Assembly: GCA_003132865.1 (NCBI GenBank)
Contig: PKYZ01000245.1
Span: forward strand, 209 to 15,439
DNA: 15,231 bases
Reading direction: 5' to 3'
Source of the DNA: Bryobacterales bacterium
GTDB lineage: Bacteria > Acidobacteriota > Terriglobia > Bryobacterales > Bryobacteraceae
Shown in pieces: positions 1-7,032 of this stretch. Position numbers and translations under genes: made by a program. The notes under the pieces were generated by a model, which worked only from the letters and a program-made list of their open reading frames with translations, ran no database searches and was not told the origin of the DNA. Each line of letters begins with the position of its first letter. The stretch's first letter is position 1.

Positions 1-155
1 GTAATGCGCACCGTGTATTGGAACACCCATTCGTCCTGCAGCGGCCGTGAGTTCTCGGCTGAGTACTGCGACAGAACCTCCACGCGGATATTGTGGGTGA
101 CGGCTTCGGACATCGGAGCGGACACCGAACTGAGATCGGGCATGATGGAACTCAT
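1..155 (-). CDS. apaG: ApaG (DUF525) protein, N-terminal part, cut by the window edge
   Basis: Reading the minus strand from an ATG at 155 gives about 51 residues before the left edge. The stretch THNIRVEVLSQYSAEN followed by WVFQYTVRI matches the first two beta strands of ApaG, in which an I-x-V-x-V-x-S strand is followed by a Y/W-V-F-x-Y-T-V/I-R-I strand. ApaG is a small beta-sandwich protein of about 125 residues, historically linked to Co2+/Mg2+ tolerance and Ap4A metabolism; its biochemical role is still unclear. In-frame ATGs at 155, 143 and 113 are all possible. The one at 113 gives the N-terminus closest to characterised ApaG proteins, and none has a strong Shine-Dalgarno sequence. 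The gene diverges from the glycoside hydrolase at 238, and a double-hairpin repeat lies between them. The 3' end is outside the window. Confidence 0.8.
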   Translation of the reverse strand, partial: MSSIMPDLSSVSAPMSEAVTHNIRVEVLSQYSAENSRPLQDEWVFQYTVRI

Positions 156-174
156 GATAGCAGGCCCGGCGGGG

Positions 175-217
175 GCGGGTCCTGGAGGACCCGCGCAGAC
201 CTGGAGGTCTGCCCCAC
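175..217. repeat. Tandem double-hairpin intergenic element, copy 1
   Basis: Two perfect hairpins lie back to back. GCGGGTCC (175-182) pairs with GGACCCGC (187-194) around a TGGA loop, giving an 8-bp stem. GCAGACC (195-201) pairs with GGTCTGC (206-212) around another TGGA loop, giving a 7-bp stem. CCCAC follows. The element sits in the divergent spacer between apaG and the glycoside hydrolase. Copies 2 (8777-8817) and 3 (13226-13271) share the architecture. There is no T-run, so it is not a classical intrinsic terminator; a REP-like element is the simplest reading. Confidence 0.8.
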
Positions 218-237
218 CAAAGCGCTACAGTGGGGGC

Positions 238-1884
238 ATGTTCCGTTACCTGTGCGCCAGCATACTTGCGTTGCCTGTGCTATTGGCGGCAGCGCCGGCC
301 GATGTGTCATTCTCCCAGTCCGCCCCGCGCGTCGCTGCGTATGACTTCGTCGAAGTCACCGCCGCCATCGCCGCACCCGGCGCAGGCAATCCCTTCACCG
401 GCGCCACCCTCGCCGGATCGTTCTCCAAACGCGGCGCCGCCGAGAGCGTCCAGGTGGATGGCTTCTGCGACGCGCCCGGCGGGAGCGTCTTCCGTATTCG
501 CTTCATGCCGTCTGCGCCGGGCGATTACAAATACTCGGTGGTCTACCGGCAGGGCGATTTCGAAAAAACCTATGACGGCGGTTTCGAAGCTACGGGCGGC
601 CACCGGCGCGGCCCCATCCGCGTGGATCCGCAGTACCCGTGGCATTTCATTTGGGAAGGCACGGGCGAACACTACTTCTTCAACGGCACCACCGCCTTCT
701 GGCTGATGGGCTGGCGCGACGAGCGATTCATACGGAATTCCATCCAGCGCCTAAGCGGCCTGAAGATCAACCGCATGCGGGTGCTGCTCTCCGGCGGGAC
801 GTTCACGATGTACGGCGAACCGGCGATGACGGGCGACAACTTCACGCTGTTTCTGCGGCCGTGGGTCGCCCAGCGGCCGGAGAGCTACGACAATCCGGGC
901 ATCGACTTTACGCGCTTCGACACGGCCTACTGGCGCCGGTACGAGCGCATGCTGCGCTTTGCCCGGGAGCGCGACATGATCGTCTCCGTGGTCCAGGACA
1001 TCGGCGACGGCCACATCCACCCGGGCGCGGGCAGCGAGGACGAGCACCGCTATCTGCGTTATGCCGCCGCGCGCCTGGGCGCATTCTCGAACATCACCTG
1101 GGACCTGGGCGACGACCTCGACAGCTTTCGCGACGAGAAGTGGGCGCACGAAACCGGCACGCTGCTCGAAGGCTGGGACCCTTACCGGCATCTGGCCACC
1201 AGCCATCCCGTGCATCGCGAGCATCAGGACCGGGCCGCCGCGTGGTTTGGGTTCACTTCGATTCAAGACTGGTCGCGCACACAGCACGCCCTGATGTTGG
1301 AGGAGCGGCAGATCCAACTGAAGACCGGGCGCATCATTCCGCAGACGAATGAAGAGTACGGCTACGAGGATCACTACCCGCACTGGGCGCCGGGCATGGG
1401 GTCGGATTCAGCGGAGACGCTGCGGCGCGTGGCTTGGGATATCGCCATGGCCGGCGCCTACGGCACCGCGGGGGAGAGCGCACGGCGCGGCACGAACATC
1501 TGGCCCGATACCGGAGGCGGCTGGATCAACGGGCGCGGCGACGATACCATGGTGATGCTCAAGGGCTACGAGCACATGGTGGACTTCTTTACAAGCTTTG
1601 AGTGGTGGAAGACCGATCCGCACGACGGACTGGTCAACAGCGGCGCATATTGCCTGGCGAAGCCGGGCGAGATTTACGCGGTCTACCTGCCGAACGGCGG
1701 CGATGTGACCGTGACGCTCGAATCGGGGCGCTACGAGGCGGCCTGGTTCAGCGCCTTCACCGGAGAATGGGTGCCCTTGCCGCCAGTCGAAGGACCGCGC
1801 TGGAAATCTCCGCAGGCCCCCGGATGGCTGGACTGGGCGTTGCTACTGAAGAAGTCAGGAGTCACAGATCAGGAGTCAGAATAG
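238..1884 (+). CDS. Secreted DUF5060/DUF4038 family glycoside hydrolase with collagen-binding-like C-terminal domain
   Basis: 548 residues from ATG 238. This start was chosen because a signal peptide begins there (MFRYLCASILALPVLLAAA, likely cleaved near residue 19-22) and the frame upstream runs through a structured repeat and apaG. Residues 35-120 resemble DUF5060, a beta-sandwich. Residues 125-450 resemble the DUF4038 TIM barrel of apiosidase-like (GH140-type) enzymes, opening with PWHFIWEGTGEHYFFNGTTAFW. Residues 475-538 resemble the 'putative collagen-binding domain' seen at the C-terminus of this family. NEEYG at 371-375 is a candidate nucleophile site. At 288-294 the sequence reads WDLGDDL where, from memory, relatives carry GEEN. 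The likely role is extracellular cleavage of plant cell-wall side chains such as apiose-containing pectin; the substrate is inferred. The last 8 residues (GVTDQESE) and the stop are encoded by a 7-mer repeat array. Confidence 0.8.
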   Translation: MFRYLCASILALPVLLAAAPADVSFSQSAPRVAAYDFVEVTAAIAAPGAGNPFTGATLAGSFSKRGAAESVQVDGFCDAPGGSVFRIRFMPSAPGDYKYSVVYRQGDFEKTYDGGFEATGGHRRGPIRVDPQYPWHFIWEGTGEHYFFNGTTAFWLMGWRDERFIRNSIQRLSGLKINRMRVLLSGGTFTMYGEPAMTGDNFTLFLRPWVAQRPESYDNPGIDFTRFDTAYWRRYERMLRFARERDMIVSVVQDIGDGHIHPGAGSEDEHRYLRYAAARLGAFSNITWDLGDDLDSFRDEKWAHETGTLLEGWDPYRHLATSHPVHREHQDRAAAWFGFTSIQDWSRTQHALMLEERQIQLKTGRIIPQTNEEYGYEDHYPHWAPGMGSDSAETLRRVAWDIAMAGAYGTAGESARRGTNIWPDTGGGWINGRGDDTMVMLKGYEHMVDFFTSFEWWKTDPHDGLVNSGAYCLAKPGEIYAVYLPNGGDVTVTLESGRYEAAWFSAFTGEWVPLPPVEGPRWKSPQAPGWLDWALLLKKSGVTDQESE

Positions 1885-1921
1885 CAGCCGCGATTCTGAC
1901 TTCTGTCTTCTGTCTTCAGCC
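1854..1921. repeat. Inverted array of degenerate 7-mers between convergent genes; possible bidirectional terminator
   Basis: Four heptamers in one orientation (GTCAGGA, GTCACAG, ATCAGGA, GTCAGAA; 1854-1881) are followed by four in the opposite orientation (TTCTGAC, TTCTGTC, TTCTGTC, TTCAGCC; 1894-1921). Positions 1870-1882 can pair with 1893-1905 to form a 13-bp stem with one G-U pair and a 10-base loop. The array supplies the last codons and the stop of the upstream hydrolase and fills the 43-bp gap before the convergent S53 peptidase. The hairpin could end transcription from both sides; this is inferred from position and pairing. Confidence 0.7.
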
Positions 1922-1927
1922 GCCTCG

Positions 1928-3151
1928 TTACCGGGACTCCACCAATTTGAGAATCAGCGCACGGCCGATTGGGGAGCCAAGACCAGTCACAAAATCATAC
2001 CCGGGGCCGGCTTGGCACTGTGACCCGCAGGCGCCATTGCTGCCCGAAGTAATGTCGTGATAGGCGGTTTCGGCTGCGGGATACAGTACGACTTGCGGCT
2101 GGGTCAGCGTGGTCTTCCCTGCCCGTACGCGCAGGGAATTAGCGATGGCAAACAAGGCCGCCCACTGCGGAGTGCCGATCGAGGTGCCGCCCCATTGCCC
2201 CCAGCCGGTCAAGCACGCGCCGCAGGCGTAACTATTGTAGGACGGAACCCCGGTATTTGGGTTTCCATCATAAGCCACGTCGGGAACGCCGCGCTTGCCG
2301 GTGGTCTGGACGCCTGTCTGGTAAGACGGTTCGGCTTCGAACCTGCTAGTGCCGCCGCCCGACCCCGACCAAGCCGTTTCACTCGCCCAGGAGCCGTTGG
2401 TATTGACGTAAAGAGAAGTGCCCCCGACGGCCACCACAAACGGCGAGGCCGAGGGATACCCGACACCGTGTCCGCTGTCGCCGGATGCCGCGACGAAAGT
2501 CACACCCGTAACGTTGAAGTGAGTATCCGCCTGACTCTCGTTGGATCCTTCGGATGCGATCCAACTCATGGAAACCACGGTGGCGCCATTCTGAACCGCC
2601 GCATCCACCGCGCCTATCAGATCCCTAACGCTGCTGCTCTGGGCTTCGACGAGCATGATGGTGGCCGCGGGCGCCATGGCGTGTGCCCACTGCGTATCGA
2701 TGGCAATTTCGTTGGACCAGCCGCTGGTGTCGGCCGGCGGCTTCGTGCCACCCGCGTAGACCAACTTGAGACAACCATTGGCGGTGGTACAGGCCGGCAA
2801 CCCGAAATTTGTACTGAAGGTTGCCAGATCGGCTTCGGCGGTTGGATCGTCGTAGGCGTCTACGAGGGCGATAGTCTGACCTCTGCCTTGGTCCTTGACA
2901 TCGACTTCGCGGAAGCTGTACGCCACCATCAAACTCTCCGGGCCATAGCCGGGGGTTGCGGCGGCGAAGGTGACAACATGCTGAAGAGGGGGATGCGCAA
3001 TTTGCTTCAGCAGATCCGGGGATTGAGCCGTCAAGGGAAGTGCGGCAGCCAGCAGAGCAGCCAGCTTAGCGGAGAACGCGAGACGCGCATTCTTCGTTGA
3101 GAGTCCGTTTCTAAAGAGATTGATCACAGGCGGATTCACCGAGCGTAGCAT
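1928..3151 (-). CDS. S53 family serine-carboxyl peptidase (sedolisin/kumamolisin-like), secreted
   Basis: 407 residues. The sedolisin catalytic set is complete: Glu148 and Asp152 in SNEIAIDTQWAHAMAP, Asp225 in AASGDSGHG as oxyanion-hole acid, and Ser324 in GGTSIGTPQWAAL. Asp366 (YHDITSG) and Asp386 (GYDFVTGLGSP) fit the C-terminal calcium site. A hydrophobic segment at residues 24-43 ending TAQS looks like a signal peptide, preceded by an unusually long n-region, so the true start may lie downstream of the ATG at 3151. Classical sedolisins carry an N-terminal prodomain of about 180 residues; here only about 30 residues separate the signal peptide from the catalytic domain, so this is a prodomain-less type. 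The probable role is extracellular protein breakdown at acidic pH. The gene converges on the glycoside hydrolase. Confidence 0.9.
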   Translation of the reverse strand: MLRSVNPPVINLFRNGLSTKNARLAFSAKLAALLAAALPLTAQSPDLLKQIAHPPLQHVVTFAAATPGYGPESLMVAYSFREVDVKDQGRGQTIALVDAYDDPTAEADLATFSTNFGLPACTTANGCLKLVYAGGTKPPADTSGWSNEIAIDTQWAHAMAPAATIMLVEAQSSSVRDLIGAVDAAVQNGATVVSMSWIASEGSNESQADTHFNVTGVTFVAASGDSGHGVGYPSASPFVVAVGGTSLYVNTNGSWASETAWSGSGGGTSRFEAEPSYQTGVQTTGKRGVPDVAYDGNPNTGVPSYNSYACGACLTGWGQWGGTSIGTPQWAALFAIANSLRVRAGKTTLTQPQVVLYPAAETAYHDITSGSNGACGSQCQAGPGYDFVTGLGSPIGRALILKLVESR

Positions 3152-3203
3152 CCGTCGTCGCCTCGCACAATATGGTTTCCCCGGCAGGAGGGCCAGAGCG
3201 GTA

Positions 3204-3497
3204 CTAGGCGGCGGATGGGGGAACCACGATCGGTCCGGTTTTCACATCCGTGACGCCGCGCGGGGTGAGGCGCCAGCCGGGCAGGAAATCGCAAGTCAGG
3301 AAGAGCAGCGCGTAGAGGATGTCGCCGAAGGGGAAGCCGGCCGCGCGCATGCGCTGTTCCAGATCCGGGGAATGGCCAGCCACCTGCGGTGGCGAGGCCT
3401 CCGCACAGTTCGATCGCGGTTTCGGCGGCCCGGCGCATAGCTGGCAGGTGGCGGCCGATTAGAGGCGGTGCGCGGTAGTGTTGTGGGTGGTGGCCAC
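3204..3497 (-). pseudogene. Relic of a second adenine deaminase-like gene (C-terminal part only)
   Basis: The minus strand is homologous to the 3' end of the intact deaminase at 7033-7384. The last codons read DVKTGPIVVPPSAA-stop (TAG at 3204-3206) against DVKTGEIVAPPLIA-stop in the intact gene, so the relic was once a diverged paralog under coding constraint. Positions 3252-3365 match 7081-7194 at 112 of 114 bases, including 90 identical in a row, while the flanks are only about 80-88% alike. A net deletion of about 59 bases near 3366-3370 shifts the frame and joins MRRAAETAIELCGGLATAGG to a wrong-frame tail. Everything upstream of the last ~115 codons is missing. The fragment ends within about 10 bases of the GloVer gene stop. 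It cannot encode an active enzyme. Confidence 0.85.
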
Positions 3498-3507
3498 GCG
3501 CGGGCGC

Positions 3508-4888
3508 CTACTGGACGACAAACGATGTAGGCGAGGTCGCCGTTCCGTTCGGGGTCGTGATTGTGACAGGGCCGCTCGCCGCGCCCGCCGGCACGGCGGC
3601 GAACACATAGTTCTTGGTCATGTTGCGGAAAGTGGCCGCGGGCGTGCCGTTGAAGGTGACCGCCGTAGCCCCCAGCAGATTCTCGCCCCAGACGACCACT
3701 TCCGTTCCCGGCGAACCGCTGGCGGGGATCAGCTTGTGGACGTTCGGCAGCGGCTTGGGCAACCCCAGGTCCCAGATCCATGCGCTGCCAAACCCCGGGC
3801 CCCCGTTCATGGCCGTTCCGTAGAACCTGCCGTCGCTGCCCTGCGTTAGCCAGCAAGGGCAGTTCCCAATCGTCGCCCCGTTGAGCACCTGCAGCCGTTC
3901 ATAGTTCCCGGACGGGCTGATCCGATAGAGAGTATTGTAACCGCCGAGTTGGATCTGACCCTCCGTCACGCCATACAGGTTCCCGTCGGTGGCCTCGGTG
4001 AGGAAGGTGGGGATGCCATTTACAAAATCCGTGAACTCGTGCAGCACCTTGTAAGTGCCATCCAGGGAGAGCTCGAAGATGGCGCCCGCGCGCTGCTTGC
4101 CGCCCAGCCCGACGGTGCCGTACAGCTTGCCGTTGCTGGCTTGGAGTAGCGTCTCATGGAAGTTCCCGGGAGCGTACTCCTTTCGGCCGTCCGGATAGGT
4201 CGCTAAGATTGTCAAATCGCGCTGGGGGGTCAGCCGGTAGACCATCGCCGAGGTGCTATTGGGGGGAGTGCTGGTGCCTATTCCCGAGATACCGTAGAAA
4301 TTTCCGTCGGAGGCCATGAGGGGCAGGACATATGGGATGCCTTCCTGGGCGGAGAAGTTGTGCAGGACTGTCAGCGTTCCGTTCAGGGTCATTCGCGCGA
4401 ACGCGTTGTGACCGTTCAAGGATGTTCGGTGCCGTACAAACTGCCGTCCGGCATTTGAATCGAGAAAATCGGGGCGTAGGGGAGAACCGGCGGGTAGGTC
4501 CGGAAGCTGCCGCCGAAGGCCAAACTGAAATTCACGAACGGAGCCTGCTGCGTGCCATAAAGCCGTCTATTCACGGCCTGAACCAGGGTCTGGATAGGTC
4601 CCGCATTGAGCGCGAAGGCGTATATTGATTTGAGCACGCCCTGGCTGGTTAGGAGGAATGCTTCCCGCCTGGGCTGGACGCTATAGCTATGCCGGCGAAA
4701 GTGCCTGGTGAAACTTCCACGAGCCACCCGGGCTGGCCGTATCCCTGGCTGAAGTCATTTAACAGCGTAAGTGTCCCATTATTTGCTGCGGAGCCGGAGG
4801 GCGGCGCTTGGCCCCGGACCGCGCCCGCCGCGATCAGAAGCAAGACCAGTGGCAACAGTCGTCTTTGAGCGCTCGGTGGCGTGAACAT
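3508..4888 (-). pseudogene. GloVer-repeat secreted protein with C-terminal IPT/TIG domain, broken by two frameshifts
   Basis: Three overlapping frames rebuild one protein of about 460 residues. Frame 1 from ATG 4888 gives a signal peptide (RRLLPLVLLLIAAGAVRGQA) and the first repeat, NGTLTLLNDFSQGYGQPGWL. It shifts near 4660-4670, after PGG, into EAFLLTSQGVLKSIYAF. It shifts again at about 4419-4424, after SLYGTEHP, into NGHNAFARMTLNGTLTVLHNF. Repeats of the form DGNFYGI, NGKLYGT, DGNLYGV and DGRFYGT define the 'choice-of-anchor tandem repeat GloVer' family. The last ~85 residues (PASGSPGTEVVVWGENL to the end) form an IPT/TIG immunoglobulin-like domain. A good Shine-Dalgarno (GGAG, 7 bases before ATG 4888) and a 21-bp gap to the upstream propeller gene suggest a former two-gene operon. 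Function is unknown; an exported surface protein is likely. Indel sequencing error is the alternative explanation. Confidence 0.8.
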
Positions 4889-4909
4889 AGATCGTCTCCG
4901 TGCGCTCGT

Positions 4910-6647
4910 CTACTGGTTGGTGGGGTAGAAGACTTCCACGCCGCTGCCGTACGTCGGCACGTACACGCTGCCGTTTACAACCGTCGGCTGCGCGAATATG
5001 GAACCCAGAAAAATGGGGCTGGCCCATATTTCGTCGACGGTGAAGTTCGGTGTGGTTCCGCTCTGGGGCGGGGGGTTAGCAGGCTGTATGCCTTCAGCTT
5101 GGCGCTGAAATTGTCCGGAGCAGCGTCCGGTTCCATGTACGGGACGGCCGCTTTCGAAGTGGCGATGCCCCATAAGATGGCATTGGAGCCGGAAAGCGCG
5201 CAGTTAGTGCAGTTAGCGGAGAGTACCAGGCTTCCGCCCGGGAAACCGGATGGCTCAAGGTCGTCGTTCGAGTAGATTTTCGTGTTTGGCTGGCAGGAAA
5301 AAAGGCCGCTGTTCCAGTAGCACCAGTCCAGATCCTCCGCCCGAGGCCACAAAAACAGGTACGAGTTCCAATAGACCGGACTGATGCTGATGTCGCAATA
5401 GTTGCTGCCGCCCGCTCCGTTGCAGGTGCCGCCGTTGGTGACCGCACCCTGGAACTTGCAGTTGGTTGCAGTCGGACGAGCTGTAGCCGGGCAGGCTGCC
5501 GGGGTTCAGCACATAGCCCTCGCCCGTCTTGTCGAACGCGACAAGCTGGCTGGAGCCTCCGGTCAGCGTGTCGGTCACCACCACGCCAGAGTTGCCCATA
5601 TCCTGGTCGTTGGCATTTAGGGTCTTGTAATTGCTTGGCGTGTAGAACTCCGCGGGACTGCATTGGGTGGGAGAACTTGTGGTCGTGCAGGTTGTGTTCA
5701 GATCGAAGGACACTATCGAGCTGCCCCAACTGGGAAGAGAACCACCCGCCAGGACTCCTCCATTGCCTGTGCCGACCACGATGTAGGTGGTCTCGCCAGC
5801 GTTGTAGATGGCCGGACCCTTTCCCGACATCCAGATGCCCCCGCCCAGGCCGCATTGGTTGCTGACGTCGGTATTGCTATAGTTGGGGACGTTGCTGCAT
5901 GGCGTCGTGCCGTTGCTTGAGTCATAGTTGGGCGTCGAGGCGAACGCGAAATTGGCCGTAGAATTGAGCGTCGGAGTCACGCGGTAGCCGATCAGCCAAC
6001 CGTGGTATGGATACCTAACGAACGCTGTCTCGCTTCCGTTGGCCACCCCGAAAGCGACATAGATATCGCCGTTGGCGGCAAGCAATAGGGCGGCGCGCTG
6101 AAGCTGGTACTGGGCCTGGAAAGGCAGCGTGCCGGAGGTCGCGCCCGCGGCGCCCCCAGCCGACGGAACATAGACGCCTTTGCCCACGTCTATGGGCGTA
6201 AACTTATCGCTGCCGTCCGCCAGGTTCAGCCCGTGCAGGTACCAGTGGATGCTACTGTCGGTCGTGTTTTCGCAACCCCCAACGAGGTAGACGACCTGGT
6301 CATGTACGTAGACGACAGGTGTCGACAGCACGCCGGTCAGCGCTTCCGCCGCAATCGCCGAGGTCATTGATGAGGTTCTTCGCCCAATACCAGGTGCCCC
6401 AGGGCACGCCCGAGGAGCTGCACGGGTTCGCGCTGGTTTGGGTTTGTGCCGCGTCATAAGCGAAGACCTGGTCGTTCAGGGTGGTTACGATGACCAAATT
6501 GGCCTTGCCTCCCCCGGCCACGGTGGCCTGGTAAGTGTAGAGCGGCTGCGTGTAAACCGGGTTGTAAACGCCGCTATCAAGCTGTTTCAGGTTTCCAGGG
6601 GTCCCAGGCTGCGGTGCGCCGCCGCAGGTCGTCAGGTTCAGTATGTC
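4910..6647 (-). pseudogene. PQQ-binding-like beta-propeller repeat protein, 5'-truncated and broken by three frameshifts
   Basis: The coding signal runs from about 6647 to the stop at 4910 across four frame segments. It opens with NLTTCGGAPQPGTPG, YTQPLYTYQATV and LVIVTTLNDQVFAYDAAQT, the usual start of the outer-membrane/extracellular PQQ-like propeller family (compare VYAFDA motifs). It shifts at about 6340-6370 into LTGVLSTPVVYVHDQVVYLV, and at about 5450-5465 (after GYSSSDCNQL) into FQGAVTNGGTCNGAGG. The third shift is at a G6 run (5070-5075) and leads into GTTPNFTVDEIWASP and the C-terminus VNGSVYVPTYGSGVEVFYPTNQ. The frame is closed by TAG at 6648-6650 and has no ATG in its first segment, so the signal peptide and N-terminus are lost. 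It shares an operon-like arrangement with the GloVer gene. No catalytic function can be assigned. Confidence 0.8.
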
Positions 6648-6689
6648 CTAAGCCGCGCATCCTGTCAAGGCCCAATATCACCAATATCA
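6640..6689 (-). promoter_or_regulatory. Sigma70-like promoter with an upstream 9-bp tandem repeat
   Basis: On the minus strand TTGACA (6663-6668) is followed after 17 bases by CATACT (6640-6645). That is a perfect -35 and a four-of-six -10 at ideal spacing. Just upstream lies a perfect tandem repeat, CCAATATCA twice (6672-6680 and 6681-6689, plus-strand reading), placed like an activator or repressor site. The promoter overlaps the first recognisable codons of the broken propeller gene, so it may have arisen or been displaced when the 5' end was lost. No experimental support. Confidence 0.4.
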
Positions 6690-7032
6690 AAGACAGTTTG
6701 GTTACGGGGTGCCACATACGGGGATATCGGTGGGCGACGCTTGCTGCACTATGAGGCGGAAGAAGGCATTCAGCGAGGGCCGCGGGTTAAGACCGATTGA
6801 AAACAGAGAACTTGGCTTTGCATTACCGGTGTTTGGTTAGTTCATCGGCGCTTAACTTAAATTGTCTTTTCTGCAACTGGCCAGGGCGTCGGAAGGAACG
6901 ACAACTGCTTAGAACGTACGCGCCATCCGGCTTCCTGCTTCTATACCCACTTTCCCTGCCGCGCAGGGATACCGTGGCGGGCGCGATCTTATTGCCGGCA
7001 GGGATGTCCGGGAGGCAAGCCGATAGGTCGGG
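6690..7032. other. Non-coding spacer downstream of the deaminase gene
   Basis: No credible gene was found in this spacer of about 340 bp; its open frames lack family motifs. Positions 6797-6880 are clearly more AT-rich than the surroundings. A 6-bp hairpin (CCCTGC at 6954-6959, GCAGGG at 6963-6968) lies 65 bp past the deaminase stop and has no T-run, so it is at best a weak terminator. Confidence 0.5.

Noticed and set aside
4..237. Upstream extension of the glycoside hydrolase frame to position 4
   Set aside because: It runs over apaG on the other strand and through a double-hairpin repeat; the signal peptide begins at ATG 238.
2057..3100. Plus-strand open frame of 347 codons
   Set aside because: Antisense of the S53 peptidase, whose catalytic residues are all on the minus strand.
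6954..6968. Intrinsic terminator of the deaminase gene
   Set aside because: Only a 6-bp stem with a 3-base loop and no T-run on the relevant strand; listed within the spacer description instead.
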